A DNA stretch of 11,885 nt from Candidatus Cloacimonas sp. SDB (GTDB lineage Bacteria; Cloacimonadota; Cloacimonadia; Cloacimonadales; TCS61), in contig LKUH01000368.1 in assembly GCA_001412425.1 (NCBI GenBank), forward strand, positions 1 through 11,885. The letters are read 5' to 3'. The notes under the pieces were generated by a model. It made no database searches. It was not told the DNA's origin and saw only the letters and a list, made by a program, of their open reading frames with translations. Positions 1-6,284 of this stretch are shown in pieces (position 1 is the first letter of the stretch; each line of letters starts with the position of its first letter). Both the position numbers and the translations under genes were made by a program.

Positions 1-2
1 AA

Positions 3-62
3 ACATTAGAAGTAGATGAAATTGTTTTTTACGATAAATGGGGGCAACAGGAGGAGTTATGA
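3..62 (+). CDS. C-terminal end of an upstream gene, cut by the window edge
   Basis: The frame beginning at base 3 is open from the window edge to a TGA at 60-62. It encodes the last 19 residues of a protein ending in VFYDKWGQQEEL. Its stop overlaps the ATG of the adenosine deaminase gene in an ATGA arrangement (59-62), the same coupling seen between other genes in this window. That overlap is the main reason to believe the frame is coding. The fragment is too short to assign a family. It indicates that add is not the first gene of its operon. Confidence 0.6.
   Translation, partial: TLEVDEIVFYDKWGQQEEL
49..56 (+). promoter_or_regulatory. Ribosome binding site that fixes the add start
   Basis: AGGAGGAG lies just before the ATG at 59. 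An earlier in-frame ATG at 38 has only T- and A-rich sequence before it and no ribosome site. The Shine-Dalgarno sequence therefore selects 59, although the spacing from AGGAGG to the ATG is short at 4 bases. The site lies inside the last codons of the preceding gene, as expected for coupled translation. Confidence 0.75.
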
Positions 63-1093
63 AATTTCCGGTAGAACTGATAAAAAAAATTCCTAAAACC
101 GATCTACATGTTCATTTAGACGGTTCTTTAAGGATAGACACGATTATAGAACTGGCTGCAGAATTGGGTATCAAATTACCTGCGAATAATTCTGCAGATC
201 TAAAAAAAATAATCTGCTGTGATGAGAAATGTAACAGTCTGGATGATTATCTTAAGGCATTTGATATTACTCTGGAAGTTATGCAGGACAGAGATGCTAT
301 TTCCAGAATTGCCTATGAATTAGCTGCAGATGCTGCTGAAGAGAATGTACGCTATATGGAAGTGAGATATTCTCCGATTTTGCATACGAAAAAAGGGTTA
401 AGTTTGCCTGAAATAAATGATGCTGTTCTTGAAGGCTTAAAAAAAGCAGAGCAGGAATTCAATATCTTTACTGCTGTGATAATTTGCGGCTTAAAACATC
501 TGGATCCGAAAACGACATTGAAAATGGCAGAACTGGCAGTCTCCTACAGGAATAAAGGCGTGGTGGCTTTTGATCTTGCCGGTGCAGAGCAAGGATTTTC
601 GGCGTTGGATCATAAAGCAGCTGTAGATCTCTGCCATAAAAATTATTTGAATCTAACTATTCATGCGGGAGAAGCTGGGGGTGCGGAAAATATCAAGCAA
701 GCCATATATCCTCTGGGAGCTCAACGCATTGGACATGGAACTCATCTTTATGAAGACAAGGACCTGCTTAATTTTATTAACGATCACAGAATAGCTCTGG
801 AAGTATGCCTTACCAGCAATGTAGACACTCAGGCTGTAAAAAACCTGGCTGAACATCCTTTTAAAAAGTATCTGGATTACGGAATCCAGGTAACTTTGAA
901 TACAGATAACAGACTGATTTCTGACACCACATTAACCAGGGAATACTGTAAAGCTGTAGAAGCTTATGACCTTGATTTTTCTGATGTTAAAAAGATCGTT
1001 TTAAATGGGTTTAATAATTCTTTCCTTTCCTACGGGCAAAAGGGGGAGATCATCACCGAGATAAAGAAAGAAATGAATATTTCTAACAATTAA
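59..1093 (+). CDS. add: Adenosine deaminase
   Basis: This 344-residue cytoplasmic zinc enzyme of the amidohydrolase superfamily should convert adenosine (and deoxyadenosine) to inosine in purine salvage. The start at 59 gives the usual bacterial N-terminus, with KTDLHVHLDGS at about residues 13-23. Metal and catalytic residues can be placed in order: H17 and H19 (HxH), H202 and E205 in HAGE, H226 in IGHGT, and D283 in NTDN. In mouse ADA the pair after NT is Asp-Asp (295/296). Here the second Asp is Asn284, a substitution I recall in other bacterial family members such as actinobacterial ones. Length is normal for the family. The gene overlaps its upstream neighbour by 4 bases and is followed 17 bases later by rmuC, so it is mid-operon. 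Adenine or other nucleoside-type substrates cannot be excluded from sequence alone. Confidence 0.93.
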   Translation: MKFPVELIKKIPKTDLHVHLDGSLRIDTIIELAAELGIKLPANNSADLKKIICCDEKCNSLDDYLKAFDITLEVMQDRDAISRIAYELAADAAEENVRYMEVRYSPILHTKKGLSLPEINDAVLEGLKKAEQEFNIFTAVIICGLKHLDPKTTLKMAELAVSYRNKGVVAFDLAGAEQGFSALDHKAAVDLCHKNYLNLTIHAGEAGGAENIKQAIYPLGAQRIGHGTHLYEDKDLLNFINDHRIALEVCLTSNVDTQAVKNLAEHPFKKYLDYGIQVTLNTDNRLISDTTLTREYCKAVEAYDLDFSDVKKIVLNGFNNSFLSYGQKGEIITEIKKEMNISNN

Positions 1094-1110
1094 CAATTTT
1101 TTGAATAATT

Positions 1111-2463
1111 ATGAATAATTTCTATACACCAATTGCAGTCTTAGTAGGATTCATAATAGTTGTTTTCTGGTTGAGAAAAGGATTAAAAACAAGTAAATCG
1201 TTTAATGAGCTTCAGAATGAATTGAATGAGCTCAGAATCGAAAACAGCAGACTGGAAACAAATTTAAAAATTACCTCTGAAAGCTTGAACAACACAAACC
1301 AGGAATTAAAACAAGCTCAGGCCGAGAAACTGGAAATGAATTCACAGCTGGCTGAAACTAAAAATGCTCAAAAAAACCTCATGGAGAAACTGGAGACACA
1401 GAAATCCGAATTAGAAGAGGTTCAAAAAAAATTTACTGAAGCTTTTGAAAACCTGGCAAATAAGATATTTGAAGAAAAAAGTGAAAAATTTACCAGAGAT
1501 AACAGATCAAAACTGGATGAGATTCTGCTTCCTTTAAAAGAGAGAATAAAAGAATTTGAACAGAAAGTCGAGCATAATAGCGAAAAAAATCGGTTAAGCC
1601 ATACTTCGCTGATAGAGCAGATCAAGAGCCTTAAAGATCTCAATAAAAAGATCAGTGATGATGCTGCCAATCTGACTAAAGCCTTAAAAGGTGATGTCAA
1701 GATCCAGGGTAACTGGGGCGAAGTGATTCTGGAAAGAATTCTGGAGGAATCGGGTCTCACTCGAGGTATTGAATACGAAACTCAAGCCAGAGGTATGGGT
1801 TTGAAGAATGAAGAAGGAAGTACTAACCGCCCTGATGTGATAATTAAACTTCCTGAAGATAAACATATTGTTGTGGATTCTAAAGTCTCCCTGATCGATT
1901 ACGAAAAAATGGTCTCTGCTGAAGATGATTCCGGACAGATCGTTCACCTGAAGGCATTGAACAATTCAGTTAAGAAGCATATTGATGGGCTTTATCATAA
2001 ACATTATCATGAATTGAAAGGTCTTAATTCTCCCGATTTTGTTCTGCTCTTTATACCAATCGAAGGTGTATTTACCGTATTGATGCAGCAAGATAGTGGT
2101 ATTTATAAATATGCCCTGGATAAACAGATAGTAATTGTGAGTCCCAGTACCTTGCTGGCTACACTCAGAACAATAGCCTTCATCTGGCGTCAGGAAAACC
2201 AGACTAAAAATGCTTTGGAAATAGCACGTCAAAGCGGAAATCTATATGATAGTTTTGTCAGGTTCCTCACTGATCTGGAAAAAATTGGAACTAATATCGA
2301 TCGTGCTAATGATGCCTATCTTCAGGCTGTTAAAAAACTCTCGACAGGCAGAGGCAATCTGGTTTCCAGAGTGGAAAAACTGAAAGAACTGGGGGCAAAT
2401 GCTTCCAAGCAGATTCCGGAAAAATTTCAGGAAAATGTGCTGGTTGAGGATAATCTGGAGTAA
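1111..2463 (+). CDS. rmuC: RmuC-family DNA recombination protein
   Basis: This 450-residue protein has one N-terminal membrane helix (about residues 4-22), a long charged coiled coil (about 27-135) and a C-terminal RmuC domain with a predicted PD-(D/E)XK-like nuclease fold. Family signatures are visible: GNWGEVILERILEESGL near residues 200-216, RPDVIIKLPEDKHIVVDSKVS with the VVDSK core near 240-265, FIPIEGVF, and SPSTLLATLRTIAFIWRQE. In E. coli RmuC limits recombination at inverted repeats; its biochemical activity is not well defined. The protein probably sits on the inner membrane facing the cytoplasm. No good Shine-Dalgarno sequence precedes the ATG (AT-rich TTTTTTGAATAATT), so translation may depend on coupling to add. 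The following kinase gene begins 1 base after the TAA. Confidence 0.93.
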   Translation: MNNFYTPIAVLVGFIIVVFWLRKGLKTSKSFNELQNELNELRIENSRLETNLKITSESLNNTNQELKQAQAEKLEMNSQLAETKNAQKNLMEKLETQKSELEEVQKKFTEAFENLANKIFEEKSEKFTRDNRSKLDEILLPLKERIKEFEQKVEHNSEKNRLSHTSLIEQIKSLKDLNKKISDDAANLTKALKGDVKIQGNWGEVILERILEESGLTRGIEYETQARGMGLKNEEGSTNRPDVIIKLPEDKHIVVDSKVSLIDYEKMVSAEDDSGQIVHLKALNNSVKKHIDGLYHKHYHELKGLNSPDFVLLFIPIEGVFTVLMQQDSGIYKYALDKQIVIVSPSTLLATLRTIAFIWRQENQTKNALEIARQSGNLYDSFVRFLTDLEKIGTNIDRANDAYLQAVKKLSTGRGNLVSRVEKLKELGANASKQIPEKFQENVLVEDNLE

Positions 2464-2464
2464 T

Positions 2465-3259
2465 ATGAAATTTAAAATTGCAGTTCTTGTTGTAACAATA
2501 ATGTTTACAGCTCTAAATTCTCAAAATGCCAGAATAGATAGTCTGCGCCAGGAGATGAATCAGGCGGAGGGCAAGAAACGGGTTCAATTAATGAATTCGC
2601 TGGCAGGAGCTTATAGACACCTAGATCTCGGAATGATGAGGAATATCAGCCTGGAAGCTTTAGAGTTGACAAAAGAGCAAGACTTAACTGATGAGCTGAT
2701 TCATGCTTACAATAATCTTGGCAGAGCTAGCTTTTATAATAACGAGCTGGCTGTTGCGGAAAAAATGCAAAATGAGAAGACAATTGCTTATGTGAATAAT
2801 AATCTCAGTTTGATTCGCTGGAGTTTTGGGGATTATGGGAAAGCATTAGAATACAATGAACGCTCTTACAACACTAAGCAGAAAATTAACGATGAAACAG
2901 GAATGCTCAATGCGAAAATCAATGCAGGCCTCATCACGATGGAAATGGGAAACTATCATAAAGCGATTCAAATTTTTGATGAATGTTTAGAAGAGAGTAT
3001 CAGGCTGAAAGACAGGACTCGTGAAGTCAGTGCATTAAATTATCTGGGACAGGTTTATTTATATCTGGGAAGTTATGATAAATCTTTGGAATTCATGACT
3101 AAATCATTAGAAATTTGTCAGCAAAATAATCTGGAAACAGAATTAGCCCAGGTTTATAATAATTTTGGTATAGTTCATTTTGAGCTGGAAAATTTTGAGC
3201 AAGCTCTGAAATATAATTATTCAGCACTTGAATGTTTGAAAAGCTGGGAGATGAGCTAA
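2465..3259 (+). CDS. N-terminal TPR fragment of the broken sensor kinase
   Basis: I chose the ATG at 2465 because a hydrophobic signal peptide (KFKIAVLVVTIMFTALNSQNA) follows directly and GGAG lies 4 bases upstream. An earlier start inside rmuC would bury that signal. The product is exported to the periplasm. After about residue 40 come TPR units marked by NNLG/NNIG-type motifs repeating every 40 residues. The first interval (Gly of YNNLG to VNNNLS) is only 29. In-frame homology to the TPR pattern stops after ALE (GAA at 3230-3232); the remaining residues to the TAA at 3257-3259 are out-of-frame sequence. TPR arrays of this kind are usually ligand- or protein-binding sensor regions of hybrid or simple kinases. 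This piece alone would be a soluble periplasmic TPR protein with no signalling output. Confidence 0.7.
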   Translation: MKFKIAVLVVTIMFTALNSQNARIDSLRQEMNQAEGKKRVQLMNSLAGAYRHLDLGMMRNISLEALELTKEQDLTDELIHAYNNLGRASFYNNELAVAEKMQNEKTIAYVNNNLSLIRWSFGDYGKALEYNERSYNTKQKINDETGMLNAKINAGLITMEMGNYHKAIQIFDECLEESIRLKDRTREVSALNYLGQVYLYLGSYDKSLEFMTKSLEICQQNNLETELAQVYNNFGIVHFELENFEQALKYNYSALECLKSWEMS

Positions 3260-3618
3260 ATGCAGCTAAAAGCCTTAACAATATCGGTATTTCATATTTC
3301 CGGTTGAAAAATTACGATAAATCGCTTCAATATCATGATCTAGCTTTACAGAAACGCAGACAAATGGGGAGTGGCAACGAGATAGCCAATTCTCTTAGTA
3401 ATATTGGTCAGGTATATGAAGCCAAGCAACAATATGAGAAAGCATTGGAATACTATCTGGAAAGTTGGGATTTGAATCAGAAGTCCGAGAATATATGGAA
3501 CGCAGCCAATAATGCCAATAATATTGGAAAAGTGTACTTAGGTCTGAATAATTTTCCGCAGGCTGAGAAATATCTTGAAATTGCCTCACAGTTGGCTGAT
3601 GAAATTGCAGCAAAATAA
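3232..3618 (+). CDS. Middle TPR fragment of the broken sensor kinase
   Basis: This stretch continues the TPR array in the next frame. It begins MFEKLGDELNAAKSLNNIG, which completes the repeat cut off in the preceding fragment. It contains further NNIG-type units at exact 40-residue intervals and ends with LADEIAAK before TAA (3616-3618). The ATG at 3232 has no ribosome site and is directly preceded in its own frame by TGA (3229-3231), so the frame cannot extend further upstream. It lacks a signal peptide. It is best read as the interior of the parent gene and probably not as a gene of its own; if translated by re-initiation from the overlapping upstream frame it would stay in the cytoplasm. 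Confidence 0.6.
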   Translation: MFEKLGDELNAAKSLNNIGISYFRLKNYDKSLQYHDLALQKRRQMGSGNEIANSLSNIGQVYEAKQQYEKALEYYLESWDLNQKSENIWNAANNANNIGKVYLGLNNFPQAEKYLEIASQLADEIAAK

Positions 3619-3624
3619 CTGCAG

Positions 3625-4602
3625 ATGGAGAATTACCTGCATTATTACAGGCTGAATCGTAACAGGGATAATTTCTCGGAAGCCCTGGATTATTATATAT
3701 TGTACACAACCATGAAGGACAGCATTTTTTCTCAGGAAAGCAAGGAAAAGATCGCGGAGATCAATGCCAAATACCAGCTGGATAAAATCGAGAATGAAAA
3801 CCAGATATTGAAGAAAGACCTTAAAATCACTAAAACACGGCAGAATTTATACATCGTAAGTGTTGCCTCCTTGATACTGGTTATAGTATTATTTTCATTC
3901 TATACTGTGCAAAGAACCAGAACCAATAGAAAATTAGAAGACACTAATCAGCAGCTTCATTTGGCCAAAAATTTGGCTGAGAAACAATCTGAACAGCTGG
4001 CATTGATAAACAAAATGCTGCGTCACGATCTATTAAATAATTTTGCTGCCATTATTAGCGGGATCAATCTTTTTAAAGCAGATAATGATATCCAAATACT
4101 CGATGAGATCAGATCCAAATGCTATAATAGCATAAGTATCATAAAAAATGCCAAAGAAATAACTCTGGAATCTTATCAACAAAATGACCTGCAAAAAATC
4201 AGTCTGCAAGATATCCTGCAGAAAGTTAGTGATGAATATCATGAATTAAAGATTGGAGAAATTGAACCAGCTCATGTATTTGCCAACGAAAAGATCCTGT
4301 CCGTATTTGAGAATATTATCAATAATGCAAAACTGCATGGCAAAGCTGATATTGTTGAGATCACTGCCAAAAATGTCAGAGATTTCTGTGAGATCAGGAT
4401 CAGCAACAACGGAAATCCAATTCCGCACGAGCTTTTTGATAAAATTTTTGAAGAAAATTTTTCTTACGGGAAAAGCGGTCAGACAGGAATGGGACTTTTC
4501 TTAGTACGTCAGACTATTGAGAATTTTGGCGGTTCTGTTTACGTGGAAGAAAAACATCCTCGAGGTGTAAGTTTTGTGATAAATCTTCAGAAAGCTGATT
4601 AA
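3625..4602 (+). CDS. C-terminal histidine kinase fragment of the broken sensor kinase
   Basis: Numbered from the ATG at 3625, residues 1-35 finish the last TPR (ENYLHYY, then FSEALDYYILYTTMKDSIF). Residues 36-72 are a coiled coil and about 74-95 a membrane helix. The H box is MLRHDLLNN with H134 (codon 4024-4026) as the likely phospho-acceptor. The N box is ENIINNAKLHG (229-239). G1 is NNGNPIP (261-267), where the usual first Asp is Asn. G2 is GQTGMGLFL (285-293). The HATPase end (FGGSVYVEE, RGVSFVINL) is complete. The frame is the same as the middle fragment, separated only by TAA and two sense codons. No Shine-Dalgarno sequence precedes the ATG. If made alone it would lack its periplasmic sensor. 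The NNG G1 variant also occurs in other kinases, so it does not by itself show loss of ATP binding. Confidence 0.8.
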   Translation: MENYLHYYRLNRNRDNFSEALDYYILYTTMKDSIFSQESKEKIAEINAKYQLDKIENENQILKKDLKITKTRQNLYIVSVASLILVIVLFSFYTVQRTRTNRKLEDTNQQLHLAKNLAEKQSEQLALINKMLRHDLLNNFAAIISGINLFKADNDIQILDEIRSKCYNSISIIKNAKEITLESYQQNDLQKISLQDILQKVSDEYHELKIGEIEPAHVFANEKILSVFENIINNAKLHGKADIVEITAKNVRDFCEIRISNNGNPIPHELFDKIFEENFSYGKSGQTGMGLFLVRQTIENFGGSVYVEEKHPRGVSFVINLQKAD

Positions 4603-4765
4603 AACATGAATAATTTTGTAAGTACATATTTAAAAACAGCAGAATCTTTCATAGGTCAAGATTAAATCCTAATCGAACCTGCTGATTGTGGTTAATTCCC
4701 AACAGAATTGTAATTTTAACAAATAATATCAATCGCTTTAGTGCATATCTTCAATAACTTAAGGG

Positions 4766-5503
4766 CTAAATCTCCATTCCTGCCAGCTTACGCAGAACAT
4801 AACTAGCTGTCCACATTCCCATTATTGCAGGCAGATAGACTACTGAACCGAGAGTGCCTCTTTTTCTTCCTCTTCCCGAAATCCAATCCGATTCTGCTCC
4901 GGCTTCATGAGTAAACTGGGCAATCGGTTTTTCATAAGAATAAATAACCGGAATCCCTTTTTGAATACCTCTTCTGTGTAAATATTTCCTGACTTTTTTT
5001 GCCAGCGGACAGATGCGGCTCTGGGAAATATCTACCAGTTCAATTTTAGCAGGATCAAAACGACTCGCAGCTCCCATGGCTGAAATAATGGGGATTTGCT
5101 TTCTATAGCAGGCTTCTATTAAACCGGTTTTGGGTCCCAGGCTGTCAATTGCATCAATTACAAAATCCAGATTTTGCAGCAGCAATTCTCTGGATTCATG
5201 AGCACAGAAATCGGAGTAAATCTCTATACCGGCTTTGGGGTTAATATCTTTAATCCTGTCGCGCATTGCTTCCGTTTTTAATTTTCCTACAGTACTGTGG
5301 AGAGCCGGGAGCTGGCGATTCAGATTTGATATTGTTATTACATCGAAATCAACCAGTAAAAAAGAGCCTATCCCGCTTCTGGCAAGAGCTTCGGCAGCAT
5401 AAGATCCTACACCGCCCAGCCCCATTATAGCTACTCTTGAGTTTTGAAAGGTCTTCAATGCGTCAGCACCAAAAAGTAGTTCGGTTCGGGAAAATTGATT
5501 CAT
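4766..5503 (-). CDS. tcdA: tRNA threonylcarbamoyladenosine dehydratase (TcdA/CsdL-type E1-like enzyme)
   Basis: This 245-residue ThiF/MoeB/HesA-superfamily protein should use ATP to convert t6A37 in ANN-decoding tRNAs to cyclic ct6A37. Family features are clear: nucleotide-binding GLGGVGS at residues 28-34, VDFDVITISNLNRQ at 51-64, SAMGAASRFDPAKI at 141-154, DISQSRICPLAKKVR at 158-172 (C165), RRGIQKG, IYSYEKP, and the C-terminal GSVVYLPAIMGMWTASYVL. These separate it from MoeB and ThiF, which usually carry zinc CxxC pairs that are absent here. Length is close to the shorter TcdA members. The ATG overlaps the last base of the TatD stop (TAATG), so the two genes are translationally coupled. It is the last gene of the minus operon and ends in TAG, with no obvious terminator behind it. 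Confidence 0.9.
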   Translation of the reverse strand: MNQFSRTELLFGADALKTFQNSRVAIMGLGGVGSYAAEALARSGIGSFLLVDFDVITISNLNRQLPALHSTVGKLKTEAMRDRIKDINPKAGIEIYSDFCAHESRELLLQNLDFVIDAIDSLGPKTGLIEACYRKQIPIISAMGAASRFDPAKIELVDISQSRICPLAKKVRKYLHRRGIQKGIPVIYSYEKPIAQFTHEAGAESDWISGRGRKRGTLGSVVYLPAIMGMWTASYVLRKLAGMEI

Positions 5504-6282
5504 TAAAAATCCTGATTTCTGGATATAGAGAAAATTTTATCGAAACTTGCTTTTTGCATTTGAATGAGTTTTTCTCTGGAAAGAGCTGAAATCCGGCTGA
5601 TTTCTTCCACCACAAAATCAAGGTTTTTCAGATGGTTGATTTGGGATGGTTCTGATTTTGGCTTCTGATAGGGAGCATCAGTTTCAAAAAGAAAAAAACC
5701 ATGCTTGATGATAAATTTCACAACTTCGGGTTTAGGAGGTTTACAACCCAGTGAGAAAGCCAGATCGAACTGAGAAAAATGTTCTGCCACATCCAGTGAA
5801 TTGTTAAATCCATGCAGAAAACCTCTCACTTTAGGGAAATTATTTTCCAGAAGTTTATACAAGTCATAAAAATTATGAACAACATGAAAAATAACCGGCA
5901 GGTCAAAGCTGGAAGCCAGGTCCAGCTGTTTTAATAATATCTCCTTTTGCCACTCAGTATTATATTTTCTACCATCCAGACCTATTTCTCCCAGAGCGAT
6001 TATTTTTTTTCTTTCACTGAGTTTAACCAGAGCGCTAAAATCATTTTCAGAGCTTTTATCATAATAAGGGTGAATTCCTGCCGACCAGCGGAAATATTTA
6101 TGATAAGTGTGCAATCTGGTCAATTCTATCCATTCAAATTCCTCTTTACTTAAGGCTGAAGAAATAAAACCAGTACTACCGATCTGCAAAGCTTCGGCAA
6201 CTTCATTATCCAGTTGAGGAAGCAGCTCTTCGTCACATAAGTGACAATGGGCATCAATTAATCCCGACCATGGTTCTTGCAT
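5503..6282 (-). CDS. TatD-family metal-dependent hydrolase
   Basis: This 259-residue TIM-barrel hydrolase belongs to the TatD family, whose members act as metal-dependent DNases or other phosphoesterases. Expected metal ligands are visible: H12 and H14 in DAHCH, E99 in GEIGLD, H133 in IFHVVH, H157 in FLHGF, and D202 in ETDAPY. The HVVH and HGF versions replace the HxR and HCF forms of E. coli TatD; I recall similar forms in Bacteroidetes-type members, so this looks like a subfamily and not a damaged enzyme. The substrate cannot be deduced. The start lies 2 bases after the stop of the FecR-domain gene, and its own stop shares one base with tcdA. Only a weak ribosome site (AGG) is present, in keeping with coupling. 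A generic TatD assignment is safer than the E. coli gene name. Confidence 0.9.
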   Translation of the reverse strand: MQEPWSGLIDAHCHLCDEELLPQLDNEVAEALQIGSTGFISSALSKEEFEWIELTRLHTYHKYFRWSAGIHPYYDKSSENDFSALVKLSERKKIIALGEIGLDGRKYNTEWQKEILLKQLDLASSFDLPVIFHVVHNFYDLYKLLENNFPKVRGFLHGFNNSLDVAEHFSQFDLAFSLGCKPPKPEVVKFIIKHGFFLFETDAPYQKPKSEPSQINHLKNLDFVVEEISRISALSREKLIQMQKASFDKIFSISRNQDF

Positions 6283-6284
6283 AA

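Larger units (their letters stand above)
2465..4602 (+). pseudogene. Broken periplasmic TPR sensor histidine kinase (whole locus)
   Basis: Three consecutive open stretches make up one membrane-bound kinase: signal peptide, an array of 40-residue TPR units, coiled coil, one membrane helix, HisKA-type H box and HATPase domain. The chain is broken twice. A one-base deletion near 3230-3234 moves the frame, and TAA at 3616-3618 interrupts it in frame. Putting back one base and reading the TAA as one residue gives a 712-residue protein, and every TPR interval across both breaks is then exactly 40 residues. Neither downstream piece has a Shine-Dalgarno sequence before its first ATG. The first TPR interval is also 11 residues short. 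The gene starts 1 base after rmuC, with GGAG at 2457-2460 as its ribosome site, so it was the distal gene of the add-rmuC operon. No response regulator is adjacent. Sequencing or assembly error is the main alternative to true decay. Confidence 0.8.

Noticed and set aside
1422..1947. Minus-strand open frames opposite rmuC
   Set aside because: They are shadows of the coiled-coil and nuclease regions; the plus-strand frame has clear RmuC motifs throughout.
3226..3259. Programmed -1 ribosomal frameshift joining the first two kinase fragments
   Set aside because: The direction is right (-1), but there is no X XXY YYZ slippery heptamer or A-rich slip codon in the overlap. GAA cannot re-pair well at the shifted TGA. 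Two further lesions in the same gene make mutation simpler.
4253..4504. 83-codon plus-strand open frame inside the kinase fragment
   Set aside because: It lies wholly within the HATPase domain in another frame, has no ribosome site and its composition does not resemble a protein family.
3232..4602. Three independent genes (two TPR proteins and a separate kinase)
   Set aside because: The second and third starts lack ribosome sites, the second has no signal peptide, and the 40-residue repeat spacing runs unbroken across both junctions.
4637..4684. Inverted repeat CAGCAG/CTGCTG in the convergent gap, with an inner imperfect stem, as a bidirectional terminator
   Set aside because: The arms are 36 bases apart, the inner pairing needs mismatches and a large bulge, and no T-tract follows on either strand.
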